Below, in pieces: positions 8,079 through 16,493 of a stretch of 64,000 nucleotides of DNA (the first letter of the stretch is position 1; every line of letters starts with the position of its first letter). The notes beneath the pieces are model-generated. The model did not search any database and had not been told where the DNA came from. It saw only the letters and a list, made by a program, of their open reading frames with translations. Position numbers and translations under genes: made by a program. Source of the DNA: Fen-1364 sp049515135 (lineage in GTDB: Bacteria; Spirochaetota; Spirochaetia; SZUA-6; Fen-1364); the NCBI GenBank assembly GCA_049515135.1, contig JBEKUJ010000007.1, forward strand, positions 62,001 to 126,000. The letters are read 5' to 3'.

Positions 8079-9572
8079 ATGACGGTCCTGGAAGCCACAG
8101 GGATCAAGAAGCGCTTTGGAGGCGTTACAGCTCTTTCCAACGGCAACCTTTCCTGCAGCACGGGCCGCATCCACGGCCTCCTGGGGGCAAACGGCTCGGG
8201 CAAGAGCACGATTTCCAAGATCATAGCAGGCGTGTACAACGCCGATGCCGGCGAGATCAGGTACAACGGACGCGTTGTCCGCTACCGCAGCCCGAATGAG
8301 GCCCGAAGAGACGGCATTGCAATGGTTTTTCAGAACCTCAGCCTGGTGGCTGACCTTACCGTCTGGCAGAACATTGTGCTGGGCAATGAGAAGGCCAGTG
8401 GCGTGTTCCTCAACGACAAGGACGCGAAGCACACGGCGAACGCCATTGTCCACCAGCTCCTGCCGGGGCTGGACGTCCGCAAAATGGCCTATGAGCTCAG
8501 CCCCGGGGAAATGCAGATAGCGGAGATTGCCAAGGCAATCTCCGCGCGGCCCCGGTTGCTGATCCTGGATGAGCCGACCTCCGCCCTGGAGAAGGTCCAG
8601 GTGGAAGGCCTCTTCCAGTACATGCGCGGTCTGGCGGAAAAAGGGGTCGCAATCAATTTCACGTCGCACCGGCTCTGGGAAGTGATGGAGATCTGCGACG
8701 ACATCACGATATTCCGAAACGGCGAGAATGTCGCAAACATCGACTTTGCCAGAGACGGCAAGGACCCGGAAAAAATCATCAGCTACATCACCGGTGAGGC
8801 GCAGAGAGACGCGGCCAAGAAGAGCTGCGGGGACCCATGCGACCAGACGGTGCTTCGAATCCGCAACCTCAGCCACGGCAAGCGCCTGCAGAACATCTCC
8901 TTCGATCTCCACAAAGGAGAGATCCTGGGAGTCGGAGGACTTGCCGGGCAGGGGCAGCGTGAGCTCATGCTTGCCCTGGCGGGAAAATACCCCGGCCTGA
9001 CGTGCGAGGCCCAGATCAACGGACGCACGCTCAAGCTCAGCCGGCCGGTGAACGCCATCCGCAACAGCATCTTCCTTGTTCCGGGGGACAGGGAGCAGGA
9101 AGGCCTGTTCTCCGAGCATTCCGTTTTCACCAACCTGGTCTTTCCCAAGCTGGGATTGAAGGGCCAGCCGCTGTTCATCCCGCGCAGGCGCTACGCGAAG
9201 GAGTGTGAGCGCGTGGTGCAGGCCCTCTCCATCAAGGCCGCAGGGCTCGACATGCCGGTGCGGACGCTGTCCGGCGGAAACCAGCAGAAAGTGGTGGTCG
9301 GCAAGTGGCTGTCGTTCGACACGAACGTGCTCCTTCTGGCTGATCCGGCCAAAGGCGTGGACGTGGGAGCAAAGAGGGACCTGTATGCGTACATCTCGGA
9401 GCAGGCGCGGCAGCGGCGGATGAGCGTGATCCTGTACGCAAGCGACAACGAGGAGCTGATCCAGCACTGTGACCGGCTCATGATCATGTATGAGGGGCAG
9501 ATCGTCGCCATCCTCGAGGGTCAGCAGATCACCGAGGATATAATCGTCGCCACCTCCATGCGTGTGCGGTAG
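8079..9572 (+). CDS. Sugar ABC transporter ATP-binding protein (RbsA type)
   Basis: A 497-residue fused double ATPase. Domain 1 (about 1-240) has Walker A GANGSGKST, signature LSPGE and Walker B LLILDEPTSAL. Domain 2 (about 260-497) has a degenerate P-loop (GGLAGQGQRE), a good signature LSGGNQQK, but Walker B reads LLLADPAKG, so the catalytic Glu is replaced by Asp. This energises import with permeases at 9666 and 10730. AGGTGGA lies about 8 bases upstream of the ATG. One of three RbsA-type ATPases in the window, all altered at the same domain-2 position. Confidence 0.92.
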   Translation: MTVLEATGIKKRFGGVTALSNGNLSCSTGRIHGLLGANGSGKSTISKIIAGVYNADAGEIRYNGRVVRYRSPNEARRDGIAMVFQNLSLVADLTVWQNIVLGNEKASGVFLNDKDAKHTANAIVHQLLPGLDVRKMAYELSPGEMQIAEIAKAISARPRLLILDEPTSALEKVQVEGLFQYMRGLAEKGVAINFTSHRLWEVMEICDDITIFRNGENVANIDFARDGKDPEKIISYITGEAQRDAAKKSCGDPCDQTVLRIRNLSHGKRLQNISFDLHKGEILGVGGLAGQGQRELMLALAGKYPGLTCEAQINGRTLKLSRPVNAIRNSIFLVPGDREQEGLFSEHSVFTNLVFPKLGLKGQPLFIPRRRYAKECERVVQALSIKAAGLDMPVRTLSGGNQQKVVVGKWLSFDTNVLLLADPAKGVDVGAKRDLYAYISEQARQRRMSVILYASDNEELIQHCDRLMIMYEGQIVAILEGQQITEDIIVATSMRVR

Positions 9573-9623
9573 GAGCGTGTAGGGCGATGACACGTTTGAC
9601 GCGGATGGAAACGTCTACCGGAT

Positions 9624-9640
9624 ATCGCGCTTCGCGCGAT
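9624..9640 (+). other. Stem-loop upstream of the first permease gene
   Basis: ATCGCGC (9624-9630) and GCGCGAT (9634-9640) pair perfectly around a TTC loop in the 93-base gap between ATPase and permease genes. No T-run follows. It may be an mRNA processing or translation-control element; no other feature is seen in this gap. Confidence 0.4.
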
Positions 9641-9665
9641 TTGCGCTAGGGAAAGCGAAAAGCGA

Positions 9666-10724
9666 ATGAGCAGGCATGGCGACACGGGGACTGGCATATT
9701 GCGGGGCGCGCGCGGCGGCGCGTTGAGGTTCGTTTCCAAGCCGGAGTTCTCGATCCTCCTCATCATGATCGCGATGTTTGTCATCACCGGCATTCTTCAG
9801 AAGAACTTCTTCGAGATGAAATCCGTGGTGAGGAACATCAACGCCTTCAGCCCGCTTGTGCTGGTAACAATGGGACAGGCGGTGGTCATCATCTCCGGAG
9901 GGATCGACCTCTCAGCCGGGACTGCCCTTTCCCTCTTCACCTGCGTCATGACGACGGTGATGAAGAAGGCCGACCCGGTGACGGGAGTATACGCTCTTCT
10001 TGCGGTCCTGGCGGTTGCGCTGGCGACGGGGGTGATCAACGGCGTCGGCATCGGCTACCTGCGCATCCCGCCTGTCATCGTGACCTTCGCCACCTCGTTC
10101 ATCTGGCTCGGCGCGGCGCTGTTCCTGCGGCCCACTCCGGGCGGAGAGTCCGTGGACTGGTTCAAAGTGTTTTACGACGTCGGGGATGTTCCCAACGTAT
10201 CACACGCGCTGAAGGCCTTCGGTGACATCATTCCCCCTGCACTGGTCCTCGTGCTCCTGGGCTGCGCGCTCTGGGCCCTCATTGCGCGCACGCGCACCGG
10301 GAGATACATCTACGCGGTGGGAAGCAACAGCGACAGCGCGTACGAAACCGGAATTGACACCGCCCGGGTTCAGATGTACGCCTGCATGGTGAACTCCCTG
10401 TTCATCCTCTTGGCGGCCCTGTTCTTCGTCGGTCAGAACCAGTCCGGGGACGCCCGCATGGGGGATCCCCTGACCCTGCGGGCAATCGCCGCTGCCGTTG
10501 TCGGCGGCATAGCCCTGACAGGGGGCAGGGGGAACGTGTATTTCGCGCTCGTGGGCGCCCTGATCCTCAGTTTTGTGAACAAGATCATCTTCTTCGCCAA
10601 CATTCCATACGCATACCAGACGCTTGTCGGCGGTGTCATCGTCATTGCGGCAATTGCCAGCTCGCAGGCCTACACCCTCTATAATCGCCAGGCCCTGATG
10701 AGAGCGGCGGGAAGGCTGAGCTGA
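9666..10724 (+). CDS. Sugar ABC transporter permease (RbsC type)
   Basis: A 352-residue membrane protein of the branched-chain/ribose permease family. About eight to ten hydrophobic segments are readable, and the family motifs are present: ISGGIDLSAGT after the second helix, RTRTGRYIYAVGSN in the cytoplasmic loop that contacts the ATPase, and AAVVGGIALTGG near the C-terminus. The first 25 residues are basic and Gly-rich. It pairs with the next permease, five bases downstream, to form a heterodimeric channel. Confidence 0.9.
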   Translation: MSRHGDTGTGILRGARGGALRFVSKPEFSILLIMIAMFVITGILQKNFFEMKSVVRNINAFSPLVLVTMGQAVVIISGGIDLSAGTALSLFTCVMTTVMKKADPVTGVYALLAVLAVALATGVINGVGIGYLRIPPVIVTFATSFIWLGAALFLRPTPGGESVDWFKVFYDVGDVPNVSHALKAFGDIIPPALVLVLLGCALWALIARTRTGRYIYAVGSNSDSAYETGIDTARVQMYACMVNSLFILLAALFFVGQNQSGDARMGDPLTLRAIAAAVVGGIALTGGRGNVYFALVGALILSFVNKIIFFANIPYAYQTLVGGVIVIAAIASSQAYTLYNRQALMRAAGRLS

Positions 10725-10729
10725 GTCCC

Positions 10730-11704
10730 ATGGCAAATGCATCCGTCCGCATTGTGACGCAGATATACTCACGTCAGAAGGCCCTCATCATCGCCCTGCT
10801 GCTCATCGTCTTCCTCTTCGTGCTGGGGCAGGTCACCGTCTCCAACTTCCTCAGCCTTCCGCAGGTCCTCCTCACGGTGAAGCTTTCCGCATTCATCGCG
10901 CTGTTCGGCCTCTGCCAGATGATCGTGATTGCCGGAGGGGGCAGCGGGCTGGACTTGTCCGTGGGCTATGCCGCCACCATCACGGCCGTGCTCACGGCAA
11001 GCATCATGGACGGAAGGAATGAGAACCTCTGGATGGCGCTCCTTTTCGCAGTGGGGATCGGGGTTGCAGTCGGTCTGCTGAACGGCCTGCTCACCGCCTA
11101 CTTCAAGCTGCCGCCGCTCGTGGTGACCCTTGCCATGTCCAACATCCTGCAGGGGGCAATCAATGTCTACACGGCCGGCAAGAACATCACGGGGCGGCCT
11201 TCTCCCGTGCTGCAGATCCTGGCCGCGAAATCCACTGGGATCTTCCCGAACATCCTCCTGATCCTGGTTCTTGTGACGCCTATTGCGATGGTCGTGCTGT
11301 ACAAGACGAAGTGGGGGATGATGCTCTTCGGCGCCGGTGCCAACGAGACGGCAGCTCATCTGAGCGGCGTCAACGTCCGGCGCGTGCGCTGCGTCTCTTT
11401 CGTGGTGAGCGGCCTCCTGGCAAGCCTGATCGGACTGCTGCTGGTGGGCAACATGGGAATTGCGTTCAAGGACATGGGCTCCAACTATGTCATGCCCAGC
11501 ATTGCGGCCGCAGTCGTGGGCGGCGTTTCACTCAGCGGGGGCAACGGGAACTATTTCGGCGTGATCCTGGGGGCAATCTTTCTGCAGACGCTGACCAACC
11601 TGCTGGTGGCCCTGGGGTGGGGCGACGCGGGGAAGTGGCTCGGGTTCGGGATTGTCCTTTTTGTGCTTCTGATCGTCTACGTGAGCAACAGGCGCAAGCG
11701 CTGA
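10730..11704 (+). CDS. Sugar ABC transporter permease (RbsC type)
   Basis: A 324-residue partner permease. It has multiple hydrophobic helices and the family sequences GGGSGLDLSVGY, KTKWGMMLFGAGAN and AAVVGGVSLSGGNGN. It is the last gene of the first transporter operon and ends with a basic tail (SNRRKR). The pairing of two different permeases with one double ATPase is the usual CUT2 arrangement. The sugar is not identifiable from sequence. Confidence 0.9.
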   Translation: MANASVRIVTQIYSRQKALIIALLLIVFLFVLGQVTVSNFLSLPQVLLTVKLSAFIALFGLCQMIVIAGGGSGLDLSVGYAATITAVLTASIMDGRNENLWMALLFAVGIGVAVGLLNGLLTAYFKLPPLVVTLAMSNILQGAINVYTAGKNITGRPSPVLQILAAKSTGIFPNILLILVLVTPIAMVVLYKTKWGMMLFGAGANETAAHLSGVNVRRVRCVSFVVSGLLASLIGLLLVGNMGIAFKDMGSNYVMPSIAAAVVGGVSLSGGNGNYFGVILGAIFLQTLTNLLVALGWGDAGKWLGFGIVLFVLLIVYVSNRRKR

Positions 11705-11747
11705 GAGGGCCGGTTCCCGCGATTTCCTTTCCGGCACCTGACGAATA

Positions 11748-11756
11748 TGGTATAGT
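11748..11756 (+). promoter_or_regulatory. Extended -10 promoter for the DUF4384/cyclase/glucuronidase genes
   Basis: TGGTATAGT gives an extended -10 element (TGn then TATAGT, 11751-11756), 40 bases before the ATG at 11796. No good -35 is seen, as is common for extended -10 promoters. It would separate the genes from 11796 onward from the transporter operon. Confidence 0.45.
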
Positions 11757-11795
11757 GCCGACTGGACAGAAACACGTAAGGAAGGGAGGTTGATC

Positions 11796-12476
11796 ATGCG
11801 CTTGAAGATATGGCGCATCACCATTCCGAAGAATCTCCCGGCAACCAAGGCAATCCTGACGGTGTTCCTCTTTGCGCTTGCGGCCACCGCTCTCGCCGCA
11901 GAGGACGCTACGACGACATTCAACTGGGCGTTCGTCAAACAAGCGGCGAACGGCGCGGCCACGCCCATCGATTTCAGGGAACGCGTGAACATAGCCCCGG
12001 GAGAGCTTTTCAAAATTCATGTGCAGCCCCTGCACGACGCCTTCATCTACCTGTTCCTTCTGGACGCCAGCGGCAATCTGCAGGTGCTTTTCCCGCTGGA
12101 CTTCAGCCTGCTGGACAGTCCGACCTACGAGAACACAGGCTACTTCATTCCAGACGGGGACCACTGGTTCACCCTTGACAGCACACGAGGGACCGAGCGC
12201 TTCTACCTCATGGCGTCTTCGGAGCGTCTTCGGGCGCTCGAATCGCTTGTTCTTTCCTACAACAAGGCTGCTGCCGCCTCACAGGGCGCTGCGCGACAGG
12301 CGGTGCTTGACGAGATCGCGAGCGTCCGCCGGAAACACAGCCAGCTGACAGTCGCGGCGGAGAAGCCTGTGACTATCGCTGGAGGAACACGTGGCATCAA
12401 CGCAACTGTGGAAAAGCTGGCAACCCGGATCGAAGCGCCAGGGTTCTACTACAAGCTCTTCCGGCTGGAGCACTGA
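11796..12476 (+). CDS. Exported DUF4384-domain protein
   Basis: About 226 residues. A positively charged start and a hydrophobic segment (AILTVFLFALAATALAAED) form a signal peptide with probable cleavage after Ala-Ala near residue 31. The mature part has the DUF4384 pattern (ERVNIAPGELFKIHVQPL, DAFIYLFLLDASGNLQVLFP), a beta-rich domain often linked to signalling or secretion genes. I start at the ATG at 11796, six bases after GGGAGG; a TTG at 11790 overlaps that site. Its 3' end overlaps the cyclase frame by 86 bases. The function is unknown; I infer a periplasmic partner of the CHASE2 cyclase. Confidence 0.75.
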   Translation: MRLKIWRITIPKNLPATKAILTVFLFALAATALAAEDATTTFNWAFVKQAANGAATPIDFRERVNIAPGELFKIHVQPLHDAFIYLFLLDASGNLQVLFPLDFSLLDSPTYENTGYFIPDGDHWFTLDSTRGTERFYLMASSERLRALESLVLSYNKAAAASQGAARQAVLDEIASVRRKHSQLTVAAEKPVTIAGGTRGINATVEKLATRIEAPGFYYKLFRLEH

Positions 12477-14430
12477 GCATCGTCCAGCCTTGGCGGTTGC
12501 CTGCATCGTCGTTCTTTGCTTCCTGGCCGCCTGGGGTCTCTCCGCGCTGGCCGCATGCCTGGGATCAGACTGGAACAGCAGGCTGGACGATTCTTTCTTC
12601 CGGCTTCGGTATGCCGTCAAGGGTCCGGAAAAAACACTGTCGTCCATCGCTCATGTCGATCTGACGGATTCCGCGGTTGAAGAGCTTAAGATGAAAAGTG
12701 GGGACCGGTCAGATTTCGCCCGGCTGGTCCAAGTGCTCTCAAAGGCCGGCGCCGCAACCATTATCTTCGATATCTACTTCCCGGATCCACTCGCCCCGGC
12801 CGGCGACGCGGCGCTCGTCCAGGCCAGCAAGCGGGCCGGCAGCGTCTATCTGCCGGTTGTCATGAGAGCCAAGAAGCTTGGGAGCGACACAAAGACCGCT
12901 CGGGGAGAGGATCCCCTTGCCCACTGGATGTGGCACCCCAGAATAGTGAGACGAGGGAGCCCGATCGTCGCAACCTCCTCGACAGCGAGCTTTCCCGCGC
13001 TTGCAGCCTCGGCGCGAGGCATTGGAAGCATCAACAGCGATCCCGACCCTGACGGCGTCATTCGCCGCATGCCGCTCCTCATCGCGTACCGGGACGGATT
13101 CATTCCAGGGCTGGCGCTTCGGGCGGCCTGCGACGCGCTGGGTGTGGATCCGGAGCGGATGGAGGTTTCCTTTGGACAACGCATCCGGCTGCCCGGCGCC
13201 CGGCTCGCCGACGGGAGCACTCGGAACATCGATGTCCCCATCGACCAGGCAGGCCGGATGATCATCGACTACGCAGGCCCATGGGCTGCGTCCTTTCCTC
13301 ACTACTCATTCGCCAGGCTCCTGAAAGCGGAGAAAGATCCAGAGATCGCGGATACCATTGCTTCGGAGCTGGATGGCGCAAACCTCATAGTCTCAGATGT
13401 GACGACAAGCTCAAGCGACTACGGCGCCAGTCCGCTGGAACGCGTCTACCTGCGAAGCGGCATCCACGCAAACATTCTCAACAGCATCCTCTCCAATCGT
13501 TTCCTCCGGGCCCAGACGTGGGCCGAGGCATTCCTGCTCAGCCTTGCATTCGCGGTCCTGGTGTGCGTTGCCGCCTGGCGGCTTCGGCCCCTGGCCGGCT
13601 CGCTTGTGTTGCTTCTGCTCTGGCTCGCGTTCGGGGCGGCCCAGTTTGTTCTTTTCACCTGGCGGGGGGTCCTGCCGGCTCTGGCCGCACCGACCCTGGG
13701 GTTCGTTTTCACCCTTGTGTCCGTGAATGCCTACCGCTTCTTCCAGGCTGAAACAGAGCGACTAAGAGTCCGCACGAGGATGGAGCGCTACTTTGCGCCG
13801 CGCCTCATGTCCAAGATCCTCCAGGCCCATGACAAGCTCATGTCTGCGGAAAAGAAAGTGATCACTGTCCTTTTCAGCGACGTCGCAGGCTTCACCTCGT
13901 GGTCCACGACGCAGCCGCCTGACGCGATCCACCGCACACTCAACGAGTACTTCGAGGAGATGACAGAAATCGTTTTCCGCAACGAGGGAACAGTGGACAA
14001 GTTCATCGGTGACGGGCTCATGGCATTCTTCGGGGATCCCCTGGTGCAGCCGGACCACGTGCTTCGCGCGGTACGCTCGGGCATTGAAATGCAGCAGGCT
14101 GTCCGGCGCCTTCGCGCGAAATGGGAGGGGGAAGGCCGTGCGCCCCTCCATATCCGAATCGGCATCAACACGGGAGAGGTCGTGGTGGGCGACATGGGGT
14201 CCCGTCGAATCATGGCGTACACAGCAATAGGTGCAAACGTGAATCTGGCCTCACGCCTGGAGAGCACGTCGCCCGTGGACGGCGTGCTGGTAAGCGCTCC
14301 GGTATACCAGGCGGTGAAAGACGCGGTGGAGACGCGCTTCGCGGGCAGGATCACCGCGAAGGGGATCACGGAAGATTTCGAGACCTACGAGGTCGTGGTG
14401 CCCACGGACCGAGAACAGCCGCTACCATGA
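12391..14430 (+). CDS. Adenylate/guanylate cyclase with CHASE2 sensor domain
   Basis: About 679 residues: a membrane helix at about 35-55, an extracytoplasmic CHASE2 domain (about 60-370), three closely spaced membrane helices (about 375-450), and a class III cyclase domain (about 490-660). Metal-binding Asp residues are visible in LFSDVAGFTSW and KFIGDGLMAFFG. It would make cAMP (or cGMP) in response to a periplasmic cue. The GTG at 12391 follows GGAGGA by 4 bases but overlaps the upstream gene by 86 bases; a TTG at 12490 would remove the overlap but lacks a ribosome site and begins inside the first helix. Upstream DUF4384 protein and downstream beta-glucuronidase are on the same strand. Confidence 0.87.
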   Translation: MASTQLWKSWQPGSKRQGSTTSSSGWSTEHRPALAVACIVVLCFLAAWGLSALAACLGSDWNSRLDDSFFRLRYAVKGPEKTLSSIAHVDLTDSAVEELKMKSGDRSDFARLVQVLSKAGAATIIFDIYFPDPLAPAGDAALVQASKRAGSVYLPVVMRAKKLGSDTKTARGEDPLAHWMWHPRIVRRGSPIVATSSTASFPALAASARGIGSINSDPDPDGVIRRMPLLIAYRDGFIPGLALRAACDALGVDPERMEVSFGQRIRLPGARLADGSTRNIDVPIDQAGRMIIDYAGPWAASFPHYSFARLLKAEKDPEIADTIASELDGANLIVSDVTTSSSDYGASPLERVYLRSGIHANILNSILSNRFLRAQTWAEAFLLSLAFAVLVCVAAWRLRPLAGSLVLLLLWLAFGAAQFVLFTWRGVLPALAAPTLGFVFTLVSVNAYRFFQAETERLRVRTRMERYFAPRLMSKILQAHDKLMSAEKKVITVLFSDVAGFTSWSTTQPPDAIHRTLNEYFEEMTEIVFRNEGTVDKFIGDGLMAFFGDPLVQPDHVLRAVRSGIEMQQAVRRLRAKWEGEGRAPLHIRIGINTGEVVVGDMGSRRIMAYTAIGANVNLASRLESTSPVDGVLVSAPVYQAVKDAVETRFAGRITAKGITEDFETYEVVVPTDREQPLP

Positions 14431-14440
14431 AGGAGGCCGC

Positions 14441-16213
14441 ATGCTGTCCCCCCGCGCGAATGAGTTCAGACAAATCTTCGACCTTTCCGGATTCTGGGAG
14501 CTGAGGTTTGATGAGGAAGACCGGGGTGAAGCCGAGGGTTGGGTTGCAGGTTTCCCGGGGGGCGCGCGGCCGGTGGCAGTGCCTTCGAGCTGGAACGACC
14601 AGTTTGCAGAGGGGAGGGATTTCCTGGGCCCCGCCTGGTACAAGACCGTGTTCTCTCTCCCTGAGGACTGGCGGCAGAAGCAGGCATTGCTCAGGTTCGA
14701 TTCCGTCAACTACCTGGCGAGGGTATGGCTGAACGGAAAACAGCTTGGCGATCATGAGGGCGGACACCTGCCGTTTCAATGGGACGCTTCCAGTTTCCTC
14801 GTGAGAGGGGAAAATACTCTCGTAGTGCGCGTGGACGGCCGCCTGGCTCCGGATCGTGTTCCGCCCGGCGATCTGCGGGCAGACCCACCGGATTCCTTCG
14901 GCAACGCCCCCTATCCTCCCTCTGCCTTCGACTTTTTTCCTTTCTGCGGGATACAGCGGCCCGTTCGGATCTGTTCTGTCCCGCGCGGAGGGATAGAGGA
15001 TATTGCCGTAGAAACACGAATGCAGGGGAAAAACGCCTTTGTGGTGGTCCGGGTCAGGTCCGGGACCTCCGCTGCCGTTCTGCGGGCGCGGCTCTCCGGA
15101 TTTGGCCTTCAGGACGTGCAGGAAGCCCGCAGCTCCGGCGGCAGCTCTCAGATGGAGTTCACAATCCTCGCCCCCGCGCTGTGGGCGCCGGATAAACCAT
15201 CCCTCTACAACCTCACAATCGAACAACTGAAAAACGGCAGCGTTGCAGATCGGTACGCCATTCCGGTGGGCATTCGCACCGTGAGCGTCGAGGGGGACAC
15301 CCTCCTTCTGAATGGAAAGCCGGTGTATCTCAAGGGATTTGGCCGACACGAGGACTTTCCCGTTGTCGGCCGCGGGCTCATCCCTGCGGTCATTGTCAAG
15401 GACTATTCGCTGATGGAGTGGGTAGGGGCCAATTCGTTTCGAACCACTCACTATCCCTACTCCGAGCAGATGATGGATCTTGCGGACAGGCTGGGCTATC
15501 TGGTGATCGACGAAACCCCGGCAGTGGGCCTCTTCTTTCATCACGAGGGGCTCGCAAGGCGGCTGGAGCTTTGCCGCAGCTTCGTACGCCAGCTTATAGA
15601 TCGGGACAGGAATCACCCCAGCGTGATTGCCTGGAGCCTGGCCAACGAACCTCATTCAGGCCGCGCGGGAGCCAGAGAGTTCTTCCGCGATCTCTACGAC
15701 ACGGCGAAAACCTTAGATCCTTCGCGTCCGGTCACCGTGGTGAGTTATGTGGGCGCGGAAGAGAAAGCATTTGAGTTCTGCGACCTTGTATGCCTCAACA
15801 GGTATTTCGGGTGGTATACGGAGCCGGGCAGAATCGAGGAAGGGTGCGCTCGGCTCTCCCGAGAGCTGGACGAGCTCCATGCCAGATATCCCAAGCCAAT
15901 CATCCTGACCGAGTTCGGCGCTGACAGCATAGCGGGATGTCACGCCGTGGAGCCGGAGATGTTCAGCGAGGAATACCAGGCCGAGCTTCTGGAGCGCTCT
16001 ATCGGGGTGCTCAGGACAAAGGGGTACGTGGTGGGCGAGCACGTGTGGAACCTCTGTGATTTCAAGACCTCTCAGGAGGTGAAGCGTTTCGGCGGAATGA
16101 ATCTGAAGGGCGTTTTCACCCGGGACCGAAGACCCAAGATGGCGGCATATGCGCTGAAACGGCTTTGGAAAGAGGGGAAGGCCGATACGCCGGAACCACC
16201 ACGGCCGTGCTGA
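14441..16213 (+). CDS. uidA: Beta-glucuronidase, glycoside hydrolase family 2
   Basis: A 590-residue GH2 enzyme with sugar-binding, immunoglobulin-like and TIM-barrel domains in order. The acid/base is Glu403 (ANEPH) and the nucleophile Glu491 (LTEFGAD). The N-x-K pair that grips the glucuronate carboxylate is present at Asn554 and Lys556 (MNLKGVF), which separates glucuronidases from beta-galactosidases. There is no signal peptide, so glucuronides must enter first, perhaps by the importer at 6938-11704. AGGAGG is 4 bases from the ATG and 10 bases follow the cyclase stop. It would release glucuronate for the SDR and isomerase genes upstream. Confidence 0.9.
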   Translation: MLSPRANEFRQIFDLSGFWELRFDEEDRGEAEGWVAGFPGGARPVAVPSSWNDQFAEGRDFLGPAWYKTVFSLPEDWRQKQALLRFDSVNYLARVWLNGKQLGDHEGGHLPFQWDASSFLVRGENTLVVRVDGRLAPDRVPPGDLRADPPDSFGNAPYPPSAFDFFPFCGIQRPVRICSVPRGGIEDIAVETRMQGKNAFVVVRVRSGTSAAVLRARLSGFGLQDVQEARSSGGSSQMEFTILAPALWAPDKPSLYNLTIEQLKNGSVADRYAIPVGIRTVSVEGDTLLLNGKPVYLKGFGRHEDFPVVGRGLIPAVIVKDYSLMEWVGANSFRTTHYPYSEQMMDLADRLGYLVIDETPAVGLFFHHEGLARRLELCRSFVRQLIDRDRNHPSVIAWSLANEPHSGRAGAREFFRDLYDTAKTLDPSRPVTVVSYVGAEEKAFEFCDLVCLNRYFGWYTEPGRIEEGCARLSRELDELHARYPKPIILTEFGADSIAGCHAVEPEMFSEEYQAELLERSIGVLRTKGYVVGEHVWNLCDFKTSQEVKRFGGMNLKGVFTRDRRPKMAAYALKRLWKEGKADTPEPPRPC

Positions 16214-16263
16214 CCGGCCCTGCCATTTGACTTTCGCCAGATTCGTGCCATGATGGAGCAGCT

Positions 16264-16491
16264 ATGGCATCGCCCTTTTGCACGATTTGCGAGAGGTTGG
16301 GGGATACCGAAGGGAACCTTTCCTGCGAAACCTTCCCGCAGGGCATTCCAGAGGCTGTCTACCCCTGGGGATGCACCCTCCGAAAACCTCCTCACGGCAC
16401 GGGCGGGTTCGGATTCAAGCCCAAACCTGGAATGGAGGAAACTGCGAGGCGCTGGGTGGAAGAAAGCGGACAGGGACACGGCGCCTTCTGA
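16264..16491 (+). CDS. Small cysteine-containing hypothetical protein
   Basis: A 75-residue frame that reads like a real protein: a CTICERL pair near the start, then CETFPQGIPE and a conserved-looking KPPHGTGGFGFKPKPG stretch. I recognise the C-x-F-P-x-G-I-P-x-x pattern from small uncharacterised bacterial proteins of 50-80 residues. GGAG lies 5 bases before the ATG. It is convergent with the lipoprotein gene that ends at 16494. Overlapping frames on the same strand look random. The function is unknown; a small metal-binding protein is possible. Confidence 0.55.
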   Translation: MASPFCTICERLGDTEGNLSCETFPQGIPEAVYPWGCTLRKPPHGTGGFGFKPKPGMEETARRWVEESGQGHGAF

Positions 16492-16493
16492 GA

